From the NCBI GenBank assembly GCA_964059195.1, contig CAXKWD010000009.1:45479160-45543159 (forward strand): a stretch of DNA of 64,000 nt. The letters are read 5' to 3'. The notes beneath the pieces were generated by a model that was given only the letters and a program-made list of their open reading frames with translations, did no database searches and was not told the origin of the DNA. Positions 47,903 through 58,041 of this stretch are shown here, piece after piece. This DNA comes from Ectobius pallidus (taxonomy: Eukaryota > Arthropoda > Insecta > Blattodea > Ectobiidae). Both the position numbers and the translations under genes were made by a program. Numbering within the stretch: position 1 is the first letter of the stretch; each line of letters starts with the position of its first letter.

Positions 47903-48589
47903 CTTATCACAGACCGCACTTCACAACTGGCGGGATTTTCAATTGCAGTGCTCATTTTAACACTCCACTGCAGACAAAGTACGACAGGCACGATGCTCAC
48001 GCTAACACAACTGTATGCGTACTGAACGCTCTGACGCTAAAATGGCGGCACTAGCCCCGCTCACTGCCGGGCCAGGCCAAAACGTCTGTTACTTTCTGGA
48101 CAGCCGTAGTATTTCACCCGATCGCTCGGGAGTTAAAGCTGTGCCCGCCGCGACGCAGAAACTAGCACGATTGGTCAACTCTTACGTGAAACGCACTGTA
48201 GCTTACTACAGAATTAATGTGTGTGAATCCTATAGACAAGACTCGAGAATGTGTGTGAGCGTTTCTGATTTTGGCAGTAAGGAAAAAAAAAATAGGCAAA
48301 AACATAAGAATCCGGTCCCTAGGAATCATCAAGTAAAATAATCACTGGATTGTCGAAGAAAATTTCCGTAGAATAGCTGGTATCCATAAATGACAATCAT
48401 AACAAGACAATAAGAATCAACATATTCTGATGTAAGACATTACTTTCTTAATTTTATATCTGTTTTCATACAGTTTTTTGGGTTGATGAATATATAAGTC
48501 AGTGGCAGTGAAAAGGTAAATTTGGTAAAAGTAGGCTACTCCAAATCATAAATAATTAAACACTTTTTTCTTATTCCTAAGTGGTGCTT

Positions 48590-48930
48590 TTATTCCTAAG
48601 TGGGTGAAAAGAGGGTTTAAAAGTTTTTATTGGGGGGAAAAATCGGTTGGATTTTCTTGAAACTTAGCATAAAATTCTACAACACACGTCAGGAAACACG
48701 TATTTCAGTAATTCCACAAATTCAAACCCTGAAGGGTTTACAAACGAAACAAACGGGATGACAAAGGGTTCACAATTTATATGGACAAACGTTATAGCAT
48801 TCTTATCTTTTCAATTACAAGATTAGTAATTTTATAAAACTACTGAAAACTAAGGGTTGGAGTGCTAAGTAAGGATTTTTCTGTCAAATTAAGAAGTGCA
48901 TGAGAGCGAAGCTGCGGGCAACAGCTAGCA
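48590..48930 (+). mobile_element. Helitron-like short repeat end
   Basis: It ends GAGAGCGAAGCTGCGGGCAA then CAGCTAGCA, the same hairpin-plus-CTAG style as 6465-6990 and 16155-16830, but the body (GGGTTTAAAAGTTTTTATTG) is different. The 5' end is not defined. Confidence 0.4.
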
Positions 48931-49130
48931 GGAATATGAAAATGCGTAGATGATGACAAATTGACAAATATTTTTCAAGTTCCAGCATGGTATAGATTTT
49001 TATTTGGTTACTCATTGAGAGCTCCAACCAACAACGTTTGTAAAATTGTTTTAAACGTCGCTCCTAAGCAGAGAATATGAAAAAAAAATTATACACAATT
49101 ATGCAATTTCAAGCAATTTTAAAGACTCAC

Positions 49131-49334
49131 CTCATCACAAGCGGAGCAGCGAGGTTTAAGAGTTTCCGCGTGATGGCGCCCACAGTAGAGCTTTCCTTCC
49201 CTGTAAAAGTAGATGAGATCCACGAGCAGCTCCTTGCAGACGCAGCACGTGAAGCAGGCGGGGTGCCAGCAAGTGTTGGGGCCCGCTCGGGATGCGAACA
49301 CGCAGATGTCGCCACTGGACAGCCCCTCCTCGCA
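49131..49334 (-). CDS. pk: prickle, LIM1 exon
   Basis: The exon begins after TTGCAG with [20 protein letters not shown], then [20 protein letters not shown] and [20 protein letters not shown], ending CSACDE before GTGAGT. It is 204 nt, 68 codons, phase 0 at both ends. It holds most of LIM1 and the first Cys pair of LIM2. The expected PET domain exon would lie at higher coordinates on this strand; I find no PET sequence between here and 64000, so the upstream intron is probably over 14 kb or I missed a small exon. Confidence 0.94.
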
Positions 49335-49339
49335 CTGCA

Positions 49340-50080
49340 ACGCACAACGCATCCAGTCATTAGGTTAATCAGTGATGTATGGCTACTCTGCGGTCACATT
49401 CTGAGGCTAATCCGGATAATATCAAAGTTACTGGCTGTTAGGGTTGTGTTGTGGATGGAAAGGGATGGTAGAAATCCCACCGCAGGAAGACCTTTGAGTT
49501 TGTTGTCAAGTCTCTCTCAGTGGACATGTAATTAGAGCAAGCAGTTATTCTCACCCTTTCTTTCATGTTGAGACACTGCGACATTTTTTTTTTTCTTTAA
49601 GGGGTAACCTTTTCATATATTTATAATTTTCACAATTGCGCATTTAGAGTAGGCTAAGTGAATATTTCAACACATGTACTTAATCAAACAAAATTCACAA
49701 TATACTCATACTAGTAAGTTTTATTAACCTTAATTATTTATTAAAAACAAAAGCAGAAATCAAAATATTAGAATATACGTAGTGAAGCTGGTGTCTTGCT
49801 GTTGCTCTACATTTATTAACATTTTTATTTTCCTACACAATGTTTTACTGTTCTAAAACGCTGTCTGAATGAATAACAATTTTAAAAAGTTGCAAAATAA
49901 TAAAGAAATCATTGATTTCCAACCTGACATTCAGAATAGATTCTTCATGCCCCCAGATAAAGACAATAGAATGATAAATGCATGCTGAAATGTGAGCATA
50001 TTATCTATTATACATACGAAGCTCAACTGTGAATTTCATAAATACCGGTTGGTTGATCATATGTTTATTTAACTAAGGGG
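49340..50080. other. Sequence upstream of the LIM1 exon, no feature seen
   Basis: AT-rich, probably intron of prickle. No motif recognised. Confidence 0.4.
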
Positions 50081-50084
50081 GTGT

Positions 50085-50280
50085 ACTGTGATTAAGGCCA
50101 TTGTGTCGGAATTTTGTCCCGCAAGAGTTCTTTTACATGCCTGTAACTCTACAAATACTGTATGTGCCAATCTTATTTATGCACACATAAATGCCATCGT
50201 CCTAGCCCGAAATTGAACCGGCAACCTTGAGTACAGAAAGTCAGCGCCATACTCACTTGGCGCTACCCAGGCCGACTGTA
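50085..50280 (-). repeat. tRNA-derived SINE
   Basis: On the minus strand the head reads GGGTAGCGCCAAGTGAGTAT (A-box region) and GTTGCCGGTTCAATTTCGGG (B box), then a body with GGCATTTATGTGTGCATAA. It would be transcribed by RNA polymerase III from its internal promoter. Confidence 0.65.
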
Positions 50281-50681
50281 AGTTCCGGTATAGTAACCAT
50301 TATCGAGAAAACGTAATATGAAGTTTGAGGGAAATGTCAGACACACTGTTCAGGTATTTAAATAAGGGATTTGAAGGGTAAAAAGTAATTATTGTATAAA
50401 ATTGTGTGTTTTAACAAATTTACATGACAAAATAAATTACAGTATCACACTGGAGGTATTCAGGGGTGCCCACAGGGGGGGGGGCTAAGACGCAGACTGC
50501 GTCATTGAAATTTCTGGGGGGGGGGGCAAAATATTATCATTTATGAATTTTCTGGGGGGGGGGTTGAAAATTGTTGCAAAATTAGAGTTTTATATGTTAA
50601 AAATAAGAACAGTCAAGCTCTATAACTTCAAAATGTCTCTTCTAATTCTTTATAAAGATAAAGATGAAGAATTTCGACAGC

Positions 50682-52212
50682 CATGGACGCCCATACACGG
50701 GGGAGGGGGGCGCAAGGAAAAAATGTATATTAATAATTATTATAGTCAGGTGTTTTTCCTTTTAAGACAATTATTTGAATTGCAGAAGTTTTACCAAATC
50801 GACAACATGGAAGCAGAATCCACAGTGGATTAGGAAAGGGGGGTTCAGGGGATTTGGACCCCCAAAAGTCAAAACCTAAAATTCTATATTTGTATTAAAA
50901 AAAATATTTATTTAATTAAACAAGATTTGTTGGTGTGTCAAATATGATATAGCAGTTACTTTCTTTTCATAACATAATGAGTAGGCCTATTATGTCCACT
51001 GTTCCATGTCTTAATTCAACTTTTCTTATAAATAGTAATAAGTATTATAACTTAGGTAACAATTTCTTGTTTAAGTTGCCATGTCTTAGAGTATAGTAAA
51101 CAAATTTGCTAACTAGTTTTTCAGTGCTAAAACAGCATAAAATGTGATTTTCATTAGTTCAACATTTAAAAATTTCCCGGGGGTGGACACCCGACTTAGG
51201 TAACATTTTCTTGTTTACATTGGCATGTCTTAGAGTATGGTAAACAAATTTCCTAACTATTTTGTTAATGCTAAAATGGCGTAAAATGTGATTTTCATTA
51301 ATTCAATATTTAAAAATTTTCCGGGGGTGGACCCCCACTTAGGTAATGATTTCTTATGTACATTGGCATGTCTTAGAGTATGGTAAACAAATTTCATAAC
51401 TAGTTTTTCAGTGCTAAAATAGCGTAAAATGTGATTTTCATTAGTTCAATATTTTAAAATTTCCCGGGGGTGGACATCCGACTTAGGTAACATTTTCTTG
51501 TTTACATTGGCATGTCTTAGAGTATGGTAAACAAATTTCCTAACTAGTTTTTGAGTGCTAAAATAGCGTAGGCCTAAAATGTGATTTTCATTAGTTCAGT
51601 ACTTAAAAATTTTCCGGGGCTGGACCCCCACTTAGGTAATGATTTCTTATGTACATTGGCATGTCTTAGAGTATGGTAAACAAATTTCATAACTAGTTTT
51701 TCAGTGCTAAAATAGCGTAAAATGTGATTTTCATTAGTTCAATATTTTAAAATTTCCCGGGAGTGGACATCCGACTTAGGTAACATTTTCTTGTTTACAT
51801 TGGCATGTCTTAGAGTATGGTAAACAAATTTCCTAACTTGTTTTTGAGTGCTAAAATAGCGTAAAATGTGATTTTCATTAGTTCAGTACTTAAAAATTTT
51901 CCGGAGGTGGACCCCCCACTTAGGTAATGATTTCTTATTTACATTGGCATGTCTTCGAGTATGGTAAACAAATTTCCTACCTTGTTTTTCTGTGCTAAAA
52001 TAGCGTAAAATGTGATTTTCATTAGTTCAATATTTAAAAATTTTCTGGGGATGGACCCCCGACCCCTTTTTTGGGGGGTATTCCAAACGTCATTGTTGCA
52101 CTTATTATAATTATTAATATGATGTTACAAAGTGGTCCAAGAAGTTAAAGCGACCAAAAATAAATTCCTTAAAAAATTGCCCCCCGTAGAAAATATTATA
52201 TGGGCGCCCTTG
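50682..52212. mobile_element. hAT-type non-autonomous element with internal minisatellite (copy 2)
   Basis: Left end CATGGACGCCCATA and right end TATGGGCGCCCTTG match copy 1 at 1410-2860, with two changes at the left. The flanks TCGACAGC (50674-50681) and CCGACAGC (52213-52220) are an 8-bp duplication with one mismatch. The interior matches copy 1 and carries about seven minisatellite units. Confidence 0.85.
51050..52040. repeat. Minisatellite, about 142-bp unit, seven copies
   Basis: The core TCTTAGAGTATGGTAAACAA recurs about every 142 bp (near 51085, 51227, 51369, 51510, 51665, 51807, 51951). One unit carries an extra GGCCTA at 51571-51576 relative to its neighbours. The same unit as 1830-2640. 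Confidence 0.8.
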
Positions 52213-53182
52213 CCGACAGCCAATTGGGTTGGGGGTGAGCAATGAAGTTTGGGGGGTGAGTCATGAATTCTGGGGGGGTGAGTCATGACGTTTGGGGGGT
52301 GGGCACCCCTGAGGTATTGAAGTATTAAATACTTTCCATTCTGTCCATAACATAATGCAAGTTTCGTACCATTGTTCTCAATCTCTTTTCTGATAGAAGC
52401 TAGAACAGGTAATACCTCAAGTTATACCTTCACGAGCAGGTCATGAACAAGAAAATCAGTTATTTTTGGGCAACCTGTCTCATCGAGAAGCAGAGGAGTG
52501 TTGGAACTCTTTTGTTTCGACCCTAATGTCGAGACATAAGAAAGGAAGGAGAGAGGGTGGCAGATCGCAGCGCTGATGTTGAGTGGTTTCAAGAAGATGG
52601 CAAGATTGAGATGAATGATTTAAGGAGTTGTCAAGCCAGGATCGCCTGTTCACTGAACAAGAAAACGAACTCTGGATAATGAAGTTTGGGGAGTCAAGTA
52701 GGGAATGCGTCTCTTTTTTTCGTCCCATCCTCTCCTTTTTTCCTTCAAATTCTTCAAGATGTTTCTGTGGGGTGGAAGACAATAAGGGAGCGTTATTGGT
52801 AATTGTGTTGGTATGTCAAGTTTTTTACTCCCTGCCTTGAGCTGAAATCGACAAATCGTACATACACACTGACAGAACGCATCGTTCAGCTCATTTTTGT
52901 AATGTGTCTTATGAAGCCGATATGGGGGATTTGCGGCTGACAAAAATGTAATTCCGAGTGATTCAATTTATAGGACTTAGCTATTCAGAAAACATGCAGA
53001 CTACCTACATTCATTTACATTTATTGTATAAGATATCTTCAATTTGGAGGAAGAAGGCAATAGCCTATCTACAAGACAAACACTAGGTTCATTTCGGCCA
53101 TGCGTCATGTAACATTGACTGACAATAATGCTTAACAGTGTAACTCTAAAAAAAATGGTTAAAAGCCTATTGCTGTAGTTTT

Positions 53183-53476
53183 TATAGTTTACTAATTTAC
53201 ACATGGCGTGATAAAAAGAAGGAAAAGCCATTATCCTTTCAATAAAATCGAATCTACCAAGAGCTGCAAAGCAAGAGCTAAGAAAACACGTAAAATTCAG
53301 GTGCGAACATAGCCTATATTATGATTCAGTTTGTATCTTTCTATTTTACTAATTTACACATGGCATGATAAAAATGAATGAAAAATCATCATCCCTTCAA
53401 AAAATCGAATCTACCAAGAGCTGCAAAGCAAGAGCTAAGAAAACACAAGTAAAATTCAGGTGCGAACAGATATTAT
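53183..53476 (+). repeat. Tandem duplication of about 155 bp
   Basis: TTTACACATGGC(G/A)TGATAAAAA and AATCGAATCTACCAAGAGCT both recur in order about 155 bp apart, with close similarity. Confidence 0.8.
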
Positions 53477-53943
53477 CATGATTCAGATTCCATGTGGTTC
53501 AGAGCCCAGCTACTGTAATATTAGTCATGTGATCTTAAGCCACAGTAAGGGATCTCCGCTCCCCTATATGGGACCAGCTAGTCAACACTTTCAAGATTAT
53601 TCTTGAAAAAGCTCATTTAAGTCATATTGGTAAATAAACAGTCCCCTAGGGGTATAAGAAGTTGAATATATTTAGCAGAAACTGTGAATATTTATAAAAT
53701 AAAAAAAATAAAAAAATAAAAAAAAACTTGAAGTTTTATTTAATTTGATTTGCTGAACAAAAAGAAGGAAACATGTTTGTGACAAGGACAAAAAGACTAA
53801 AACGATACATAAAACTTTCAAGAGTAAAATTATTATTGCAGACAAGTATCGGAGATTTTTGTAATTGTTCAAGTACTGAAAGTTTAGCAGTAATTTTTCT
53901 TCCTCCCCCCCCCCCCCAAAAAGACATAAAATTGGTTCATCTT

Positions 53944-55105
53944 TGAAGCTGGTATGAGACCCCCTACGAAGTTTGTACGGCACCCTATGGAGACTTTCTT
54001 CCCACTGACCGTTAAAATTCAAATATCCTAACTTTTCTTCTTCAATTAAGACAATACCAAAATTACGACACCTATATTAATATTACCGTTCGATAGATTT
54101 ATTTACTCCCTTTCATTTCATATGTCACTCAATTAATATAATTACAGGACTAATTATTTATTCGGTTTTTATTGATTAACATATAAAATTTACATCTCTT
54201 CATAGAGAATTTTACACCACCGGACTCAGCGAGAAACAAGCTACCGGAATATGATATTCAATTTTTCCTCGATAATTCCAATTCGGAATTATCAAGGAAA
54301 GTTCCAATTTCTATAGAACTGTCTCTCCCCCGCTAGTTTTCGAGACATCTTCGTAATTAATGGCTGTTCCTGACAGTCTGACTTTTGTTCCTTCAGGATT
54401 CCCGGATTCTTAACGTCCTCTTTAAAAACTTTTCAACCAATAAACACCCGTGGCGCGAAGTTGTCACCCAATAGGGCCCGTATTATGACCAAATTACGTC
54501 ACATCCCCAAAATGTATAAAAAGGACCTCCGCCATCAAATCGGGGCACTCCATACAAGTTTCCGAACAACTACTCCACGCCACTCGCCTGTGTATTATAC
54601 ACACGTAGGATAAGTTATTTATAAAAGCCGCGTGTTTATTATAATAGGCCTATAAAGTTGCTGTTTCTTCCCCGTAAAGGATATTTCCGTACGGACCCAA
54701 AATAATTAAGACTGCGAATTGTAAGTGCAACTAGCGATATTACCCTAGGCGAGGCGAAGAATTATATTAGCAAAGTGTATGTGACGTGGATGAAGTATAA
54801 ATAGGCCGCCATTCATATGTGAGGGTACCTAAACCAAAAGTGTACGAATGACGATATATTTTTGTCATAAAAGTTTTAAAATATATAAGTATATTTTACA
54901 TCGTGTGCCTTTTATGTACATGTATAACCCCTGTGCAATATCCTAGCTGTTGTGATTGTTGGTGCTTGAACACAGACGTCGCCACCACGAAGCCCTTGCT
55001 CGATCCGACTGACTACGCCGGCAGCTCACACCTTACAGGTACACTATTAACTGATTGACGCCCAAGCGAACGGCTTCATAAGTGACGCCCGAGCGAACGG
55101 CTTCA
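53944..55105 (+). repeat. 5' LTR
   Basis: It has two TATA-like boxes: TATAAAAAGG at 54515-54524 and TATAAATA at 54796-54803. A TTACGTCA element at 54494-54501 resembles a CRE/ATF site about 20 bp before the first box. The last part contains a repeated GCGAACGGCTTCATAA segment. Confidence 0.9.
54494..54524 (+). promoter_or_regulatory. Candidate LTR promoter core (CRE-like site and TATA box)
   Basis: TTACGTCA is followed by TATAAAAAGG with spacing usual for a polymerase II core promoter. The same elements are in the 3' LTR at +6903. Confidence 0.5.
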
Positions 55106-55503
55106 TAAATGACGACCCAACGTATAAGGCATGAATGATGTTCTGTGTTTTATTAATTAGTTTCAACAATCAATTAATCAACAACACTATTCATTACTCA
55201 TCACATCAACTGGGAACGAGTGAAAGTTGTTCTCCATCAGCCCTCCCAAGTGATTTTTGTCCACAAAGTAATTCTAAGCCCTCCTCAAACTATTCGGCGG
55301 AACGAATTCGTCATTGGACTACTGACCTTCTCGAGACACCATTGAGACCAGCTGTACGGCCATAAAGTTTGCTTGTGAGTACAAATTTCTATTCATCTTA
55401 TTGTTCTGTAAATAAGAGTAAAATTTCATTTTTCTAAAGCTTCATATTTTTCTTCGTTATTACACGAGATTATAAATATTTTATTATCTATATATACAAT
55501 TAT

Positions 55504-57417
55504 ATGAAATTACGGAACAATAAGATCACTATGTCAATTCGATCTGCCTCACCGATGGATACTCTTAATGAACCTGTGCATGAAAGTGAAAGTGTGCATG
55601 AAATTCATACTAGTGCTGCAAGTACAAGCGAACCTGCCGGTGTAATTTCTTCAGGCGATAGCTCGAATCCCCCCTCACAGCCTGCTCCCAGTCAGTGTGA
55701 CATGTTGGCACAGCTAACTAATTTAATTTCCAGCATGGAAAATAAACTTACTGCACAAATTACACAGCAAGAAAATAAGCTTACAGAACAAATAACACAA
55801 CAAGAGAACAGAATTACCGAACAGATTACACAACAAGAAAACAAACTGACTGCACAGATTACACAACAAGAAAATAAGTTTTCTACCATTTCAGAACAAC
55901 TGGACAAAGTCACTACACAAAATAACGAACTAATTGAAACTATGTCACGTCAACAAGAAGCACTAATTGCTCAAATGGTCGACGTTGATGTGAGGATATC
56001 ACACCAGGTCGAGACATTGGAGCGAAATACACAACAACAATTTGAAACTGTACAACAGAACCTACAGCAGAACCTAAATAATACTGAAAACAATACTAAA
56101 CATATTGGCACTTTACAACATACTGTGGAACAAAACACGCAAACCACGGGGAAGGCTATGAACCTCATTCAGTCCACGAGTAACCAAGTACTTAGGCTCC
56201 AGTCAGAATTAAAACGAGTCAATTCCAGGTTACAAGAGTGCGAGGTCCTACTGGAAAATCCCCCTCCCCCTCCCCCAGTGGCTAATGATAGTCAGGCTAA
56301 GGATTCAGAACCCCAAAGTGTACCTAAACCACAGAGTACCCCAGCACAGGGAAAACAAGTTCCAGATGCTGTGCCCAGTACCTCCCGTACGCCATCGGAG
56401 TTACATGAAACTACTGCTAACTGTAAAATCGATGACCATATGAATTTGCATAGTGTATTGAATTCTACAGATTTGCCTTTGCCTTCGTTCGCAAATGAAA
56501 ATGACCAGAATCCTGTGAGATTTCTGAAGCAGTTAGAGTCTTATTTTTCACTAAGAAATATACCTTCCTCCTACCAAATGGCGATAGTAGAAAGAACCTT
56601 GAAAAAGAACACGTTAAGGTGGTTTCATGTAATTACCGAAGCGCATCCTATGAGTTTCGAGGAATTTAAGAGCGAATTTTTGAACCAGTTTTGGGGTCCG
56701 TTGCAACAGGGTAAAATCAGGGATAAAATCTTTCATGGCAGATACGACAGGAACACAGGTATGTCATATACGGAGTATTTGTTGTCGCTATGTGAGTTGA
56801 GACAATTATTAGTACCAGTAATTCGCGAGGACGAATTATTATATGCAATTCCGTCGCATTTCCCATCTTACATCCGGAATTCCTTGATTGTTGCCTGTCC
56901 AAAATCTATACCAGAACTTATGAAATTGCTGCAATCTTTACAAGAGCCCAGCCAAGGCCGAAGTGATTTCAGAAATAATCCTCCAGATCGTAATTCCCGT
57001 AGGCCTACTAATAATCAAGTAAATAATGGCAATAGGCAGATTAATATGATAAGAACTGATGGACTTTTTGAAGTCGAGGACGGGTCACACGACAGTCCGA
57101 AAAACGACCAGCCTTCTTATCCGCGGGATATCGCATATTCCGAAAGTGGTAATGAGTATCAGAGTGCGAGGCCACCTCAAAATGGACGAGGTTACTATCG
57201 GCAACAGGGAGGTTTCAACCAACGTAAAAGTTTCCAGAATAGGTATTCCCGGGGTTGGAATAATAATTATAGGCCGCAGCCATATGGTGGACGCAGTACC
57301 TTTCAGAGAGGGAACTGGAATCGAACCAGGGATTTCAATAGCCAGGGATATCGACGCCCAGCGTACCGATCGGGTTACAATGGAGTCCGGAATAGTCGCA
57401 GTTCATATAGAAACTAA
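55504..57417 (+). CDS. LTR element Gag protein, 637 residues
   Basis: The product would form the retrotransposon particle. Residues about 1-75 are Ser/Pro-rich. From residue 79 an 11-residue repeat (ENKLTAQITQQ and variants) occurs four times with a fifth diverged copy, giving a long predicted coiled coil to about residue 240. After a Pro-rich linker, residues about 330-475 match the retrotransposon gag core (PVRFLKQLESYFSLRN, MSFEEFKSEFLNQFWG, YTEYLLSLCELRQLL). The C-terminus is Arg/Gly/Asn/Tyr-rich (GRGYYRQQGGFNQR) instead of a CCHC zinc knuckle, so nucleic-acid binding is probably by this basic tail. The frame is intact, with TAA at 57415-57417. Confidence 0.88.
   Translation: MKLRNNKITMSIRSASPMDTLNEPVHESESVHEIHTSAASTSEPAGVISSGDSSNPPSQPAPSQCDMLAQLTNLISSMENKLTAQITQQENKLTEQITQQENRITEQITQQENKLTAQITQQENKFSTISEQLDKVTTQNNELIETMSRQQEALIAQMVDVDVRISHQVETLERNTQQQFETVQQNLQQNLNNTENNTKHIGTLQHTVEQNTQTTGKAMNLIQSTSNQVLRLQSELKRVNSRLQECEVLLENPPPPPPVANDSQAKDSEPQSVPKPQSTPAQGKQVPDAVPSTSRTPSELHETTANCKIDDHMNLHSVLNSTDLPLPSFANENDQNPVRFLKQLESYFSLRNIPSSYQMAIVERTLKKNTLRWFHVITEAHPMSFEEFKSEFLNQFWGPLQQGKIRDKIFHGRYDRNTGMSYTEYLLSLCELRQLLVPVIREDELLYAIPSHFPSYIRNSLIVACPKSIPELMKLLQSLQEPSQGRSDFRNNPPDRNSRRPTNNQVNNGNRQINMIRTDGLFEVEDGSHDSPKNDQPSYPRDIAYSESGNEYQSARPPQNGRGYYRQQGGFNQRKSFQNRYSRGWNNNYRPQPYGGRSTFQRGNWNRTRDFNSQGYRRPAYRSGYNGVRNSRSSYRN
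55738..55902 (+). repeat. 33-bp tandem repeat coding an 11-residue coiled-coil unit
   Basis: Four copies plus one diverged copy in frame with gag. An 11-residue period is a hendecad coiled-coil spacing. Confidence 0.85.
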
Positions 57418-58041
57418 GGAAGAGTAATTGATAATAAATATGTACCATATAATAGGGATAATTACGAGACAGTCAGCCCAGGGGAAAACGATTGTAGACA
57501 GAACCAGGAAGTTGAAACATCCCGACAACAAAGCCGACCACACACCCCTCAGAACCGTGAAGAATATTTAAACAATTAAGGGTCGAAGGATTTCTTCCAG
57601 CCCAAGAACCTTGCGTTGCTCATAATAATGGAAGACCCCTAGAGTCAATTGACACAATGCCCGAGCTATAAAGTGATAAATAACACCGTAAAAGAGAATA
57701 CTAGTGACCTCATTCAGAAAACTGACACAGATGAGTTAATAACGATAGGAATTTTGCATCTTAATGACGAAAGCGAAATAGAGCAGATTGTATCTTTCGT
57801 AAGACATGATATTGTAGTTTCTTATGATGACGATGAAAATGATATCGGTAAGGATCAAATGTTTGTGGAATATATAAATGTTAATAATATGAATGTCGCT
57901 AAGTTAATATGCGAAGAGGAATTAAGAAATAAAGATGCTCTTGCTAATATCCCTGATGATAAGAAGAATAATAAATAATAATCGTAATAATAAGGGAATA
58001 ATGATTGTGAACCTATAAGTCAAGAGAAAGGAATAAGGATT
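57418..58041 (+). other. Gag-integrase interval with no pol motifs
   Basis: A 109-codon frame (57649-57978) is acidic and matches nothing I know. A frame without ATG after gag (to about 57576) is Gln/Arg-rich. No DTG/DSG protease, YxDD or RNase H motif is present. This is where protease, reverse transcriptase and RNase H would be expected, so about 2 kb or more seems deleted compared with complete elements. Confidence 0.7.

Larger units (their letters stand above)
46958..48106. mobile_element. mariner element, internally deleted
   Basis: Inverted ends with GGCTGTCCAGAAAGTAAC are bounded by TA dinucleotides (46956-46957; 48107-48108), as expected for mariner. It lies in the right arm of the foldback. 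The transposase remnant is at 47051-47413 and a hAT MITE sits at 47419-47902. Confidence 0.85.
46355..48203. mobile_element. Long-inverted-repeat foldback derived from a Tc/DDE_3-type transposon
   Basis: The outer arms begin GCGTTTCACGTAAGAGTTG. The left arm runs about 46355-46690. The right arm is 46732-46955 plus 48109-48203, split by a mariner insertion. Both arms carry the reading ELKDNITREINSISEAEL and CKRRTFPTSLV, which resembles the C-terminal end of Tc-like DDE transposases; it is on the minus strand in the left arm and on the plus strand in the right arm. The structure suggests an inverted duplication of one transposon end. Confidence 0.65.
44792..49130 (-). other. pk: prickle intron between the LIM1 and LIM2 exons
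   Basis: A 4.3 kb intron (donor GTGAGT at 49125-49130). It contains (ATT)n, a LINE 3' end, the three-level transposon nest and a Helitron-like copy. Confidence 0.75.
50461..52310. mobile_element. hAT MITE interrupted by another hAT element
   Basis: Ends CAGGGGTGCCCAC and GTGGGCACCCCT are inverted repeats with a perfect 8-bp duplication GAGGTATT (50453-50460; 52311-52318). Its own sequence is only about 310 bp, G-rich with repeated GGGGTGAGTCATGA segments near the right end. The rest is the nested element at 50682-52212. Confidence 0.85.

Noticed and set aside
49077..49535. 152-codon plus-strand frame
   Set aside because: It is antisense to the prickle LIM1 exon, whose Cys/His pattern and splice sites are clear.
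52480..52943. Minus-strand frames of 97-100 codons as a possible PET-domain exon of prickle
   Set aside because: None of the expected PET sequence features is present.
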